Positions 54,989 through 63,277 of a DNA stretch of 64,000 nucleotides are shown here, piece by piece (within the stretch, counting starts at the first letter, position 1; each line of letters begins with the position of its first letter). Made by a program: the position numbers and the translations under genes. Origin of the DNA: Rathayibacter agropyri (GTDB lineage: Bacteria > Actinomycetota > Actinomycetes > Actinomycetales > Microbacteriaceae); contig NZ_JABRPL010000002.1 of assembly GCF_013249015.1 (NCBI RefSeq), positions 62,001 to 126,000 of the forward strand, in the 5' to 3' direction. Under the pieces are notes generated by a model. It did not search any database, was not told where the DNA came from, and saw nothing but the letters and a program-made list of their open reading frames with translations.

Positions 54989-55934
54989 AGATGTCCTCCA
55001 CGGACGACGACCGCATCCGGAGGTGGGGAACTCCGAGGTCTTGAATCTCCCGAAGAAGATCGGGGACCAATCGTCCCGCTATGGCGGCATGCAGATTACC
55101 GGCCACGACCCTTCCGGGCGTCTCTCCACGAGAGTATCGGCGGAATATCTCCGACAATCGATCGCTATCCGGTCCGGCCTCTATGTGGATCACCGACTCA
55201 GCAAAACGCACAACAGACCTCGCATCACTTTCGCCTACGATGAGTCCATCCCGCATAATAATAACTCGGTCAAATAGTGCCGCCGCCTCGTGTGGCACAT
55301 GAGTCACGACGAGAACCGTCTTCGCGCTCCTCTTCATTTTCTCGACGATTCCCCACACAAGCTCCCTCTTTTGCGCGTCGAGGTCGTTCGTAGGCTCGTC
55401 AAGCAAAAGGATCGGAAGATCACCCACCAAACTTACTGCGAACTGAAGCAGCCTCACCTGCCCGCCCGACATCGACAGAGTAGGGCGTGACAGAAGAGGA
55501 GCGCAATCGAGAAGTGACACAACCCGGTCGACCTCCTCCCTGGCTGCCCTACCTCGCAGCCCCCTTAGCCTTGCCGTAAGCACTAGGGACTCCTTGCCAG
55601 TCAGGTTATTGAAGGCACCGCCACTCTGCGGCATGTATGCCACCACTTGACTAGGCCAAGGACGCGAAGGAACTACGTGCTCACCCAGACATTCGACCTG
55701 GCCTTTCGATGGCGCTATCACGCCCGCGAGAAGCTTAGTGAGCGTACTCTTTCCCGAGCCGTTCCTTCCTAACAGGGCAACTGTCTGCCCGCGCTCGAGT
55801 CTAAGATCGGCTATTTGTACGACCGGCCCGGAAGCACGCCCATACCGTTTCGAAACGCCGCGCAAAATAAAGGCCGCCTCGCGAGACGGAAGCTGCTCGA
55901 CGCTCGCTTGAAAAGACGCACGATCACGAGACAT
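54972..55934 (-). CDS. tunI: ABC transporter ATP-binding protein, DrrA-like
   Basis: A 320-residue ATPase. Walker A is GRNGSGKST, the Q-loop lies in VVAYMPQSGGAFNNLTG, the signature is LSMSGGQVRLLQFAVSL, Walker B is ILLLDEPTNDLD, and the switch is VVTHVPHEA. A C-terminal domain of about 80 residues (FAESVIHIEAGPDSDRL to SSSVEDIYDTYS) is typical of DrrA-like antibiotic exporters. The ATG at 55934 overlaps the deacetylase stop by 11 bp. Confidence 0.88.
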   Translation of the reverse strand: MSRDRASFQASVEQLPSREAAFILRGVSKRYGRASGPVVQIADLRLERGQTVALLGRNGSGKSTLTKLLAGVIAPSKGQVECLGEHVVPSRPWPSQVVAYMPQSGGAFNNLTGKESLVLTARLRGLRGRAAREEVDRVVSLLDCAPLLSRPTLSMSGGQVRLLQFAVSLVGDLPILLLDEPTNDLDAQKRELVWGIVEKMKRSAKTVLVVTHVPHEAAALFDRVIIMRDGLIVGESDARSVVRFAESVIHIEAGPDSDRLSEIFRRYSRGETPGRVVAGNLHAAIAGRLVPDLLREIQDLGVPHLRMRSSSVEDIYDTYS

Positions 55935-56616
55935 TGAAGCACAAACTCCCACGTCTAGAGAACACCATTTCAAAAGCTTCGGCCCTGCTGAACCCAGCTT
56001 GCGCACCACGAACAACGGCGAGCCCCTCGACAGCCTCGTGTGATCGTGGATGGGGGAACGGCCCCAACTCTTCCTCGTACAAAGAAAGAGCTGCCAGCTT
56101 CGCACTCATGTATTCGGAGACATCGACAAAAGTATTAGGGCGAAAGGCGTTAGTTATACCGAAGCCCTGCTCAGTGGACGAAAGAGTTTCGATGAGCATG
56201 AACTCAGTCAGGAATGGTCGGACAAAAGTTCGTGACGCGTACAGAACTGCAGCACACAGGCTTCGGTGATCCGCGTGAATATCCTGCGATGCGTGAGTAA
56301 ACACCACCTGAGGTCGAACCTCTTCGATAACCCGTTCTACATATCGAACGACCTCTGACTGTTGCTGATCGGCTAGGAGCCGACCGTCCAGCCCGTGCGA
56401 ACCGAACAGACATCGACTCACGCCGAGAAGAGACGCTGCGTGCGATGTTCGAGCTCGTACAGAATCGAGCGATGCAGTGCCGTGCCGGAGCCCAACACCT
56501 TCGCAGGCCACCGCCACGAAGACTTCGACGCCAGACGCAGAGAGCGATGCGAGAGTTCCCCCCACGCCCAATACCTCGTCATCAGGATGGGCGACAATCG
56601 CAAGAGCCCGAGCCAT
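55924..56616 (-). CDS. tunE: PIG-L family N-deacetylase
   Basis: A 230-residue zinc-dependent LmbE/PIG-L deacetylase. Zinc ligands and base are in AHPDDE (residues 9-14) and DIHADHRSLCAAV. In the tunicamycin pathway TunE removes the N-acetyl group of the pseudo-disaccharide so that a fatty acyl group can be added. ATG 56616 shares one base with the glycosyltransferase stop (TAATG). In another context this could be a mycothiol MshB-like enzyme, but the operon argues for TunE. Confidence 0.88.
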   Translation of the reverse strand: MARALAIVAHPDDEVLGVGGTLASLSASGVEVFVAVACEGVGLRHGTASLDSVRARTSHAASLLGVSRCLFGSHGLDGRLLADQQQSEVVRYVERVIEEVRPQVVFTHASQDIHADHRSLCAAVLYASRTFVRPFLTEFMLIETLSSTEQGFGITNAFRPNTFVDVSEYMSAKLAALSLYEEELGPFPHPRSHEAVEGLAVVRGAQAGFSRAEAFEMVFSRRGSLCFNVS

Positions 56617-57977
56617 TAGATGCGTTCTCGATGGTCAAAGGTTTCAGCTCCTGCGCGCACAAGAGCTCCCATGGCGTAAAGGTCCGAGACGAGCGAGGAA
56701 GGAGCCGAACCGCTCGAAAGTAACGAGGGCCGATCTTCACGCACAGAATTCGCCAACAGGTCAAACTCCTCAGGTCCAACTTCGATCAAATTTGAGGTGC
56801 GAGGCACGAAGAGGTAGCCACCAAAGTCCTCCGCACGTACCCGAACTCCGTCCCAGGACAGTTCCGAGAGCATCTCGGCATCGTCCCGCTTGAGGAGGGC
56901 AGCAGATTCGATCGCACGAGCGAACACCCGCGCTCGAGGCTCGAATCTGAACTCAACACGTGCGGTCCGCGAAGCCTCTTGGCCAAGGGACTCTGCGAGC
57001 TCCGCGTCACCCAACAGGCGAAGGAGCTGGCCCGTGCGTTCCTCATCGGAGTAGACGAGGATTCCGTTATCCTCGTGGCGAACAAATTCGGATACGCCTC
57101 CAACAGCGTCCGCAATCACGGGCAGCCCGGCAGCCATCGCCTCCTTAAGGGCAAGCGGACCGGTCTCGGCAGCCTGACTGGTAAACAGGAATATATCAGC
57201 GGCTTTGAAGAACCTGGAAACGTCGCGACGATAACCGTAAAACCGCACACGATCCATAACGCCGAGGTCGGTGGCGGTCGCGCGTAGCGACTCTTCCTCT
57301 GGCCCTCCGCCCACGATCACAAGGTGCACATCGTGATGGATAGATGACGCCTGAGCGAATGTTCGCAACGCGCTGTCGAGCTGCTTCTCCCACGAAAGGC
57401 GCGCTGCGACGAGAACGACCCGCTCGCCATCGTGAAGTTTGAGGTCCCTTCTTACAGCGGCGCGGTCGATCTCCTCCAACTCCCTGAAGTAAGAAGACCT
57501 CATCCCACTAGGTAGCACCCGAACATCCGGCGATGACTCAGCACGATCGAGGAACTCGAACTGGTTGTACCTTTGCTCGTCGGACGTCGCGAAGAGAAGA
57601 TCTAACGACTCGACACTCTGACGCGTCTCCAGATCGTCGTCCAGTGGGAAACCGGAGTGCCGAATCAGGACCGATACGGCCTGTGGGTTGAAGAGGCCTT
57701 TGACAGCCGAAAAATCGCGCCGGCCCGACGTAACAAAGGCGTGAAAGGAATAGTTTTCTTCGCACCCGAGCAGAGCTTTGCGGCTTTCGATTGCGATGAA
57801 ATCGTCGACTTCCTCCACCCGCAAATTGCTACGACGGGCTTCAGCGGAAAATTCCGAATGTCTTTCGGCGACAACGAGGATCTCGTGTCGGAGCTCTTCG
57901 AGCTCTACCGCAAGCGCATGCATGTAAGCATGCTTCCCTCCCCACACCTTGTCAGACACAGTTATCAGGATCTTCAC
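56616..57977 (-). CDS. tunD: GT4-family glycosyltransferase with PqqD-like C-terminal extension
   Basis: A 453-residue GT-B glycosyltransferase. The GTG start has AGGA 7 bp upstream. The donor-binding half shows VVLVAARLSWEKQLD, LVIVGGGPEEESL, RVRFYGYRRDVSRFFKAADIFLFTSQAAETGPLALKEAMAAG and PVIADAVGG. In tunicamycin TunD attaches GlcNAc to the tunicamine core. The last 60-70 residues lie beyond a normal GT-B fold: VRVRAEDFGGYLFVP, LIEVGPEEFDLLANS, LVSDLYAMGALV. This pattern resembles PqqD/RRE-type winged-helix domains (inference). Operon member, 4 bp after the PAP2 gene. Confidence 0.85.
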   Translation of the reverse strand: MKILITVSDKVWGGKHAYMHALAVELEELRHEILVVAERHSEFSAEARRSNLRVEEVDDFIAIESRKALLGCEENYSFHAFVTSGRRDFSAVKGLFNPQAVSVLIRHSGFPLDDDLETRQSVESLDLLFATSDEQRYNQFEFLDRAESSPDVRVLPSGMRSSYFRELEEIDRAAVRRDLKLHDGERVVLVAARLSWEKQLDSALRTFAQASSIHHDVHLVIVGGGPEEESLRATATDLGVMDRVRFYGYRRDVSRFFKAADIFLFTSQAAETGPLALKEAMAAGLPVIADAVGGVSEFVRHEDNGILVYSDEERTGQLLRLLGDAELAESLGQEASRTARVEFRFEPRARVFARAIESAALLKRDDAEMLSELSWDGVRVRAEDFGGYLFVPRTSNLIEVGPEEFDLLANSVREDRPSLLSSGSAPSSLVSDLYAMGALVRAGAETFDHRERI

Positions 57978-57981
57978 TTAA

Positions 57982-58704
57982 TCATCCTTTCTCGCAAAAT
58001 TTTATAGAGCGCCGATAGTCAGATGCACGGTCGGCACCGGTGACGATAAAGACGAAAGCGAGACCGATTGCTTGGCCGGCCAGTACATCAGTGGGAAAAT
58101 GCACTCCTAAAATGACCCGAGACCAGGACACAGCGGCCCACAGCATCGCGAGGGACATTGCGAGCACTAGCCGTCGTCTTCCTCTCATCAGAGGTACCCC
58201 AATGAGAGCGACAGAACCACATATTATAGTGATCGTGATTGCGTGTCCCGAGGGAAAGCTATACCCAGGAACGACGTTTAATGCTGAACTCGGTTCGCAA
58301 TTCGGACGTGGTCGTCCGACGGCCTCTTTGAGGTACACACCAAGACGAGCTGCTGCGACGCTCGCTATCGCGATTCCAGCCGAAAGTCTAAATCTAGCCG
58401 CAATCATGCTGGTGAGAACACAGACAGCGCTGAGCGCCAACGAGCACATCGGGCTTCCCACATTCGTCATGAAGGTAGCCGCCTGAAATACGTTACTATC
58501 ACCTGACGCGAGAGTATGTACCCGGCAGACGAACGATAGCTCCTCGTGCACAGCACGAAGTGGAATAATAAGCACCCCTCCCACCACGATGCTCCATGCT
58601 GCCGCGCTCAAATGATGATCGATGGCGCGGGTTGAGCTTGCGGCGCACAACGTGAGACAGGGGGATCGCGCCGGGCGAAGGCTGTGAAGTCTGGAACACA
58701 TCAC
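57982..58704 (-). CDS. tunL: PAP2-superfamily membrane phosphatase
   Basis: A 240-residue membrane protein with the three PAP2 motifs: KEAVGRPRP, YSFPSGH and SRVILGVHFPTD. About five hydrophobic spans are visible. TunL is the PAP2-type phosphatase of tunicamycin clusters, where it is proposed to remove a phosphate from an intermediate or relate to lipid carriers. GTG 58704 overlaps the ketosynthase stop (GTGA), so translation is coupled. Confidence 0.87.
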   Translation of the reverse strand: MMCSRLHSLRPARSPCLTLCAASSTRAIDHHLSAAAWSIVVGGVLIIPLRAVHEELSFVCRVHTLASGDSNVFQAATFMTNVGSPMCSLALSAVCVLTSMIAARFRLSAGIAIASVAAARLGVYLKEAVGRPRPNCEPSSALNVVPGYSFPSGHAITITIICGSVALIGVPLMRGRRRLVLAMSLAMLWAAVSWSRVILGVHFPTDVLAGQAIGLAFVFIVTGADRASDYRRSIKFCEKG

Positions 58705-59927
58705 GAAAAAGCCCTTGCGATAAGGCTTGCGTTGTGGCCGCCGAATCCGAACGAGTTGGACATAAATGGTTGATCTTGACGGATGCCGATTGACTCCGTA
58801 AGAGCACGAATTCTTATATCGGGGCCGCGAGCGCTGAGATTAGCGATCGCCGGAGCATAACCGCTTCTGGTGAGGAGCAGATCAGTAACAAGCTCGAACG
58901 CACCCGACGCCCCCATCATGTGTCCGGTGGCACCCTTATATGCTGTGACCGGTGTGGACGATCCAAACAGAGCCGCAATTGCGTTCGCTTCATAGAGATC
59001 GTTGAGCATCGTTCCAGTACCGTGCGCGTTGACGTGGGAGATCTCCTCATCGTCCAGGCCACCGGATGCAAGCGCTTCCTCCATGCAACGCCGGATGAGA
59101 AGAGCGTCTGGTCTTGGAGAGACCACGTGGTAGGCGTCCGAGTTCGACGCGAAGCCAAGGATTTCCCCGAAAATATCGGCGCCGCGTTGACGAGCCTTCT
59201 CCCAGTTCTCGAGCACCAAGAAGGCCGCTCCCTCAGCGAGCACAAATCCGGTCCGAGCGGCATCGAACGGCCGGCCGCGCTCCGATGGCTCGCCACGGTG
59301 CTGTGCCAAAGCGCCCATCCGGCCGAATGCAAGGACCGCCGTGGGACTGACCGGCGCATCCGTTCCCCCTGCCAGAGCCAATTCCGCGCGACCGTCCTGG
59401 ATCGCGGTATAAGCTCGCCCTACGGCGCTGGTACCGCTTGCGCAAGCAGTAGAAATAGTCTCCGCCGGACCATGTATACCGAAGGCGAGAGAAAGAGCTG
59501 CGGCCGGTCCATTAATCATCATCTTTGGTGCAGCGAAGGGGCCTGGGCGTTGTTTTGTCAGAGACGACGCTGCAACAATCTCCTCTGCGGAGGCGAGCCC
59601 GGCCGCTGCGCTTCCCACAGAAATTAGCGCTCTCGTCAGGCGCGTGCTGTTGCGCAACCCAGTCACGTCGACAGCCTCCTTTGCGGCTGCTACCGCAAGG
59701 GCGACCGCACGATCACTTCGACGGGCGACTTGGGGCGAGATATCCGTTCCCCACTCGAAAGCAGCGACGTGCCCGGCCGCCACGGGCTCACCGAGTTCTT
59801 TCGAAAGCGCGGCATTGAGGGTTGTAAATCCTCTGGCTGTCTGCATCGACTCCGCCGCTGCAGTTGCCGTTCCTCCCGCTGGCGACACCGCACCCACGCC
59901 TACAACCGCTACACGATTCCTTATCAT
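58701..59927 (-). CDS. beta-ketoacyl-ACP synthase (KAS II/FabF-type)
   Basis: A 408-residue condensing enzyme with the full Cys-His-His triad: Cys162 in STACASGTS, His302 in NAHGTGT, and His336 in KGATGHMMGASGA. It should elongate acyl chains on an ACP, most simply the operon ACP. This is not one of the core Streptomyces tun genes; it probably serves synthesis of the N-acyl tail. Its start lies inside the reading frame of the crotonase gene upstream (140 bp overlap). Confidence 0.9.
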   Translation of the reverse strand: MIRNRVAVVGVGAVSPAGGTATAAAESMQTARGFTTLNAALSKELGEPVAAGHVAAFEWGTDISPQVARRSDRAVALAVAAAKEAVDVTGLRNSTRLTRALISVGSAAAGLASAEEIVAASSLTKQRPGPFAAPKMMINGPAAALSLAFGIHGPAETISTACASGTSAVGRAYTAIQDGRAELALAGGTDAPVSPTAVLAFGRMGALAQHRGEPSERGRPFDAARTGFVLAEGAAFLVLENWEKARQRGADIFGEILGFASNSDAYHVVSPRPDALLIRRCMEEALASGGLDDEEISHVNAHGTGTMLNDLYEANAIAALFGSSTPVTAYKGATGHMMGASGAFELVTDLLLTRSGYAPAIANLSARGPDIRIRALTESIGIRQDQPFMSNSFGFGGHNASLIARAFS

Positions 59928-60843
59928 GGTCTTTGTCTCTCCTTGCTCCGAGAAGTCGTTGCAGAGTTATCGAGCGCACGCGCCGCGCCGTCTCGCCGTA
60001 ATCGTGCAGACGTGCGAACTCGATGAGTCCATCTGGACCGACATCAAGGAGGTCAGCCATACTTCCGTCATTCCCGAAGGTATCTATGACCCCCGACCTG
60101 TCCCTTTGCCCGTTCCTGCCAACCGAGCGCCGCGCCCGATAAGCAATCGCTAGTTCCATCAAGCCGAAGAGAACTTCAGCGTTTTCGTGCAAGATATGCG
60201 ACGGCACGGCCAGATGTAGAAGTCCGATCGCGACGGCATCCAAACCCGTCAGGTAGGTCTGCGGAGTTACTCGATCGAACAAAATTTCCTTCGCGACGAT
60301 CTGTGAAGTCAATTGTGACACCAGTCCCACACCGCCCCACGATGGAAGAAACCCGTGTCCGGACTCGGGAAATCCTATGGCCCGAACAGTAGATGTCGCC
60401 ACGCGCAGGTCGCAGTGCAACGCCAATTCAAGGCCACCGCCGAGGGCGACTCCGTTCACCAGAGCAACTGTGGGTATAGGCGCAGTTCGTAACTGTTCCA
60501 TCACCTGGAGCCCACGATCTATGAAATTCCCGACGTCGGAGGCACTCTGCACCCTGAACGAGTGAACATCAGCCCCCACGCTGAAGAATCCGCGTGTCCC
60601 GGTGATCACCAAACCTACAGCATTCGCCTGGAACGCACGAGCGAGATCCCGTTCTAAACCTAATAACATTGAGGCGTCGAGGATGTTTCCTTTGGTTCTC
60701 TTGGTCCCACCACCCAGCCTTATCACTCGTAAGGGCAACCCTCCGTCAACGTGATAGACCTCATCCACACCAGTCACCTCGGAAACGGAAAGCGATCTAC
60801 ATCGAGCAGAGCTTCGCGGTCGCGTGCTTTTATCGATCGTCAT
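59788..60843 (-). CDS. crotonase-family enoyl-CoA/ACP hydratase, 3' end overlaps ketosynthase gene
   Basis: A 351-codon frame. The core (about residues 35-260) is a crotonase: LVITGTRGFFSVGADVHSF for the oxyanion hole and ALVNGVALGGGLELALHCDLRVA, then GFPESGHGFLPSWGGVGLVS. It could hydrate or dehydrate the acyl tail between 3-hydroxy and trans-2-enoyl, matching the two tail types of corynetoxins. The last 46 codons run through the ketosynthase start in another frame and are Cys/Arg-rich; they are probably not a functional domain. A frameshift near the end, replacing an ATGA overlap, is possible. ATG overlaps the stop of the upstream gene. Confidence 0.8.
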   Translation of the reverse strand: MTIDKSTRPRSSARCRSLSVSEVTGVDEVYHVDGGLPLRVIRLGGGTKRTKGNILDASMLLGLERDLARAFQANAVGLVITGTRGFFSVGADVHSFRVQSASDVGNFIDRGLQVMEQLRTAPIPTVALVNGVALGGGLELALHCDLRVATSTVRAIGFPESGHGFLPSWGGVGLVSQLTSQIVAKEILFDRVTPQTYLTGLDAVAIGLLHLAVPSHILHENAEVLFGLMELAIAYRARRSVGRNGQRDRSGVIDTFGNDGSMADLLDVGPDGLIEFARLHDYGETARRVRSITLQRLLGARRDKDHDKESCSGCRRGCGVASGRNGNCSGGVDADSQRIYNPQCRAFERTR

Positions 60844-62369
60844 GGCAGGAGACCGCCTAGATTCAGTTCATGTTGTATGACCTTACGCAGATCTGTAATG
60901 GCACGGACAGAAGCTACTCCCCCGGTGTCAAATCCATAGGTGCGGAAAAAGCCGGACATCTCACTCCTCGCGGGAGAATCGCCATGCGAGGCAGAACACA
61001 CCTCACGAATGAGACCATCTTGCTCATAGCAAAACTCAAGGTTCGAACCCGCGATCAGCGTCATCTGTCCTAGTCTTTTCGACCTAGACCGGGCCTGGGA
61101 ACCAGAACCGATGCTGCCAACAGAAACTCCCGGTAAATGGTCTTTTACGAAAGCTTCTATACGCCTGATATCCTCGAGACCAATTCGGCGCTCAGAATAA
61201 AGGTACGAACAATTGCTGTCGCCCTGGACAGTCGCGTCATGATCAAGACCCAATATCTCTAACGCCACATTCGGATTAACATGCTTCGATACCCAATCAA
61301 TTCCGTGATCCGAGAAAAAGAGAAATTTCGTCTCATGTCCGAAGCTTTTTGCTAAAGTCTCAATATTTTCTGCGATTTCCCGATAAATCGACAATAGCAG
61401 CTTACGGGCCTTCAACCGCTGGTCAGGAGCTCCTTTCACCAAGTACCAGTACAAGAATTCTTGTGCGTGGTCGACTTGGTTGTATCGTACAAACAGCACT
61501 TCGGGCCCAGATTGCTCGACTGCACGAAGCGCTGTAGATGTTATCCACTCGATACGTGGCGATTCGAAGAAATTGACTCCCTCACCAAGATGGTATTCAG
61601 CTGCGAGGGAACAAGGGCCATCTTCTTTGCAAGAGAAAGCATCAAAGTTCGGTGTCGCCAGCGTTAGTACCGAAGTGCCTAGCTCGATGGCGATATCTGG
61701 CCCTTCGAGATCTCCGCGGTATCGTGCCCCCACTGAAATAGGCCCTGCTCTAAGGTTAAACTGGAATCGCTGCATGTCTGCGCCGAGATACCAGGCCTCG
61801 CCGTCGACGCTGATTACACAGCCAGTCGGTCCTGTGACAGAAACAAAAGAGAACTCAACGTCCTCTCCGAAGAAGACTGACGCCTCCGCGCTCCCGTCCT
61901 TTCCCAGCACAATTGTCCTGCTCGGAGCGTAAATACAGTAGACAGAGGGCGACCCTAGCGGTGATGAGATATTGAAGGTGTGGGGAAAGTGTACCGCGGC
62001 CCACGAATAGCCAGCGGCGTCTAGATCAGTGAGCAAGGAACTCGTATACATGCTGTGATTCTCATATGCATGAATACTGAGCAATGGGTTGTGGGAAGCA
62101 GATCGAATTGCGCGGACGCTCTCGTCCTCCCAGAACCGATTTCCCACAATCCCGTGATCCTCGGGCTCAAGCCCTGTGAGAAAGGAGGCATGAGCGGGAG
62201 CAGTCGAGGACGGAAATACGGTGGCTAGCTCGTACACATCTGAGCTTTGCTTTTCTCGAAATAGTTGCGAGAAATCGCCCAGACCCACCTCGTCAACCCA
62301 GGCAGCTTTGCCACCATCTACGCAGAGGACGACAAGACTAGGTCGACGCTTGCCGGTGCCGGGTAACAT
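60840..62369 (-). CDS. tunH: type I phosphodiesterase / nucleotide pyrophosphatase
   Basis: A 509-residue alkaline phosphatase-superfamily enzyme. Metal and nucleophile residues are visible: Asp in LCVDGGK near residue 18, the nucleophile Thr in FPSSTAPAHASFLTGLEPEDHG, Asp in RYNQVDHAQE, FFSDHGID, and the terminal His in ASHGDS. TunH is the pyrophosphatase that hydrolyses the UDP-linked tunicaminyl-uracil intermediate. The ATG at 62369 has GGGGGAG about 5 bp upstream and is preferred over ATG 62414. Confidence 0.87.
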   Translation of the reverse strand: MLPGTGKRRPSLVVLCVDGGKAAWVDEVGLGDFSQLFREKQSSDVYELATVFPSSTAPAHASFLTGLEPEDHGIVGNRFWEDESVRAIRSASHNPLLSIHAYENHSMYTSSLLTDLDAAGYSWAAVHFPHTFNISSPLGSPSVYCIYAPSRTIVLGKDGSAEASVFFGEDVEFSFVSVTGPTGCVISVDGEAWYLGADMQRFQFNLRAGPISVGARYRGDLEGPDIAIELGTSVLTLATPNFDAFSCKEDGPCSLAAEYHLGEGVNFFESPRIEWITSTALRAVEQSGPEVLFVRYNQVDHAQEFLYWYLVKGAPDQRLKARKLLLSIYREIAENIETLAKSFGHETKFLFFSDHGIDWVSKHVNPNVALEILGLDHDATVQGDSNCSYLYSERRIGLEDIRRIEAFVKDHLPGVSVGSIGSGSQARSRSKRLGQMTLIAGSNLEFCYEQDGLIREVCSASHGDSPARSEMSGFFRTYGFDTGGVASVRAITDLRKVIQHELNLGGLLP

Positions 62370-62445
62370 CAGATCTCCCCCATTCCAAAACTGTTGTGCC
62401 TTAGGACCGTCCACGCTCCGGCCCGTGGCCGAGCGGACCGTAGTG

Positions 62446-62893
62446 TCAGGTGATCACGTTGCCAGAGTTGCTCCCAAGCTCGACAACATGGGAACCCGCA
62501 CTCGTGTCGAGGACGGCGTCGATCGCACCGCTGTGCGTTACGGTAGCCACGCATGATGCGCCCAAACCAATGACCTCATCAAGGAACTTGCAAACTTGTA
62601 AAGGACGAAAGCCCGGATTCATCGCGTTGGACCAGTTCGGATCTGCTCAGTCTTTGGCGGAGCGGTATTGCCCTCATCGAGTCCCCCTAGCTACCTTTCC
62701 AATTCGAGTGTCGATCATGGCGCTTACGCCCAGAATTGTTGCGATAAGCTCCGCACTCCGTTGCTCGCGTCAGTAAGAGGACTCCTCGCTCCGGTAGACA
62801 AACGTTAGCCACCACAGCCCCGACCTGCTCCGCACCACCCGCAGCTACCGCGCCACCGGGCGTATCATGGCGAGGTCGAATGAAGTGGACCAC
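62446..62893 (-). pseudogene. tunG: frameshifted histidine phosphatase (phosphoglycerate mutase-like)
   Basis: No single frame is open, but three consecutive frames line up with the histidine phosphatase family. First VHFIRPRHDTPGG with GVLLLTRATE, then SAELIATILGVSAMIDTRIGKVA, then MNPGFRPLQVCKFLDEVI and VATVTHSGAIDAVL. These correspond to the RHG segment, the RATQTAELIA helix and the late catalytic His. At least two frameshifts are needed. It lies between the ACP and tunH genes, where the UMP phosphatase TunG would fit. The family assignment is by pattern only. Confidence 0.6.
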
Positions 62894-62986
62894 GACACTT
62901 CAATCTTGATTGTTCGCTTGGCAAATAGTCGCCCACGCTCGCACCCGTGGGACCATTTCCGTATGCCTCTGTGCTCGAATGAGCAC

Positions 62987-63277
62987 TCAGATGTCCTCCC
63001 TTACCGAGTCTGAGTTCTCTGTCTTTCCTGCGATTGCATTACACACGTCGCCTACAGTCTGAGCTTCGCGCATACGATGATCGTCGATCTCGACTTTGAA
63101 TTGCTCCTCAAGATCTGAAATCAACTCTACCTGCTCCATCGAATCGAGATGAAGATCCCGGAGAGATGTGTGTATTGTCGGGACGTCCTCCGCTGCCCAC
63201 CCCTCGCCTTTCTCCGCCAGCAGTTCACCTGCCCTTGTGATCAAGACCGAGAAAACTTCTGTAGCGCTCGTCATCAT
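62987..63277 (-). CDS. tunK: acyl carrier protein
   Basis: A 96-residue ACP. The phosphopantetheine attachment site is Ser46 in LHLDSMEQVEL. The flanks are acidic and helical (LISDLEEQFKVEIDD). It overlaps the stop of the radical SAM gene (ATGA). In tunicamycin clusters TunK carries the fatty acyl group that TunC transfers to the deacetylated core. It must be converted to the holo form; the PPTase of this operon is frameshifted. Confidence 0.92.
   Translation of the reverse strand: MMTSATEVFSVLITRAGELLAEKGEGWAAEDVPTIHTSLRDLHLDSMEQVELISDLEEQFKVEIDDHRMREAQTVGDVCNAIAGKTENSDSVREDI

Noticed and set aside
62450-62776. 108-codon plus-strand frame in the gap between ACP and tunH
   Set aside because: It is antisense to the three-frame histidine phosphatase remnant, which gives much clearer family similarity.
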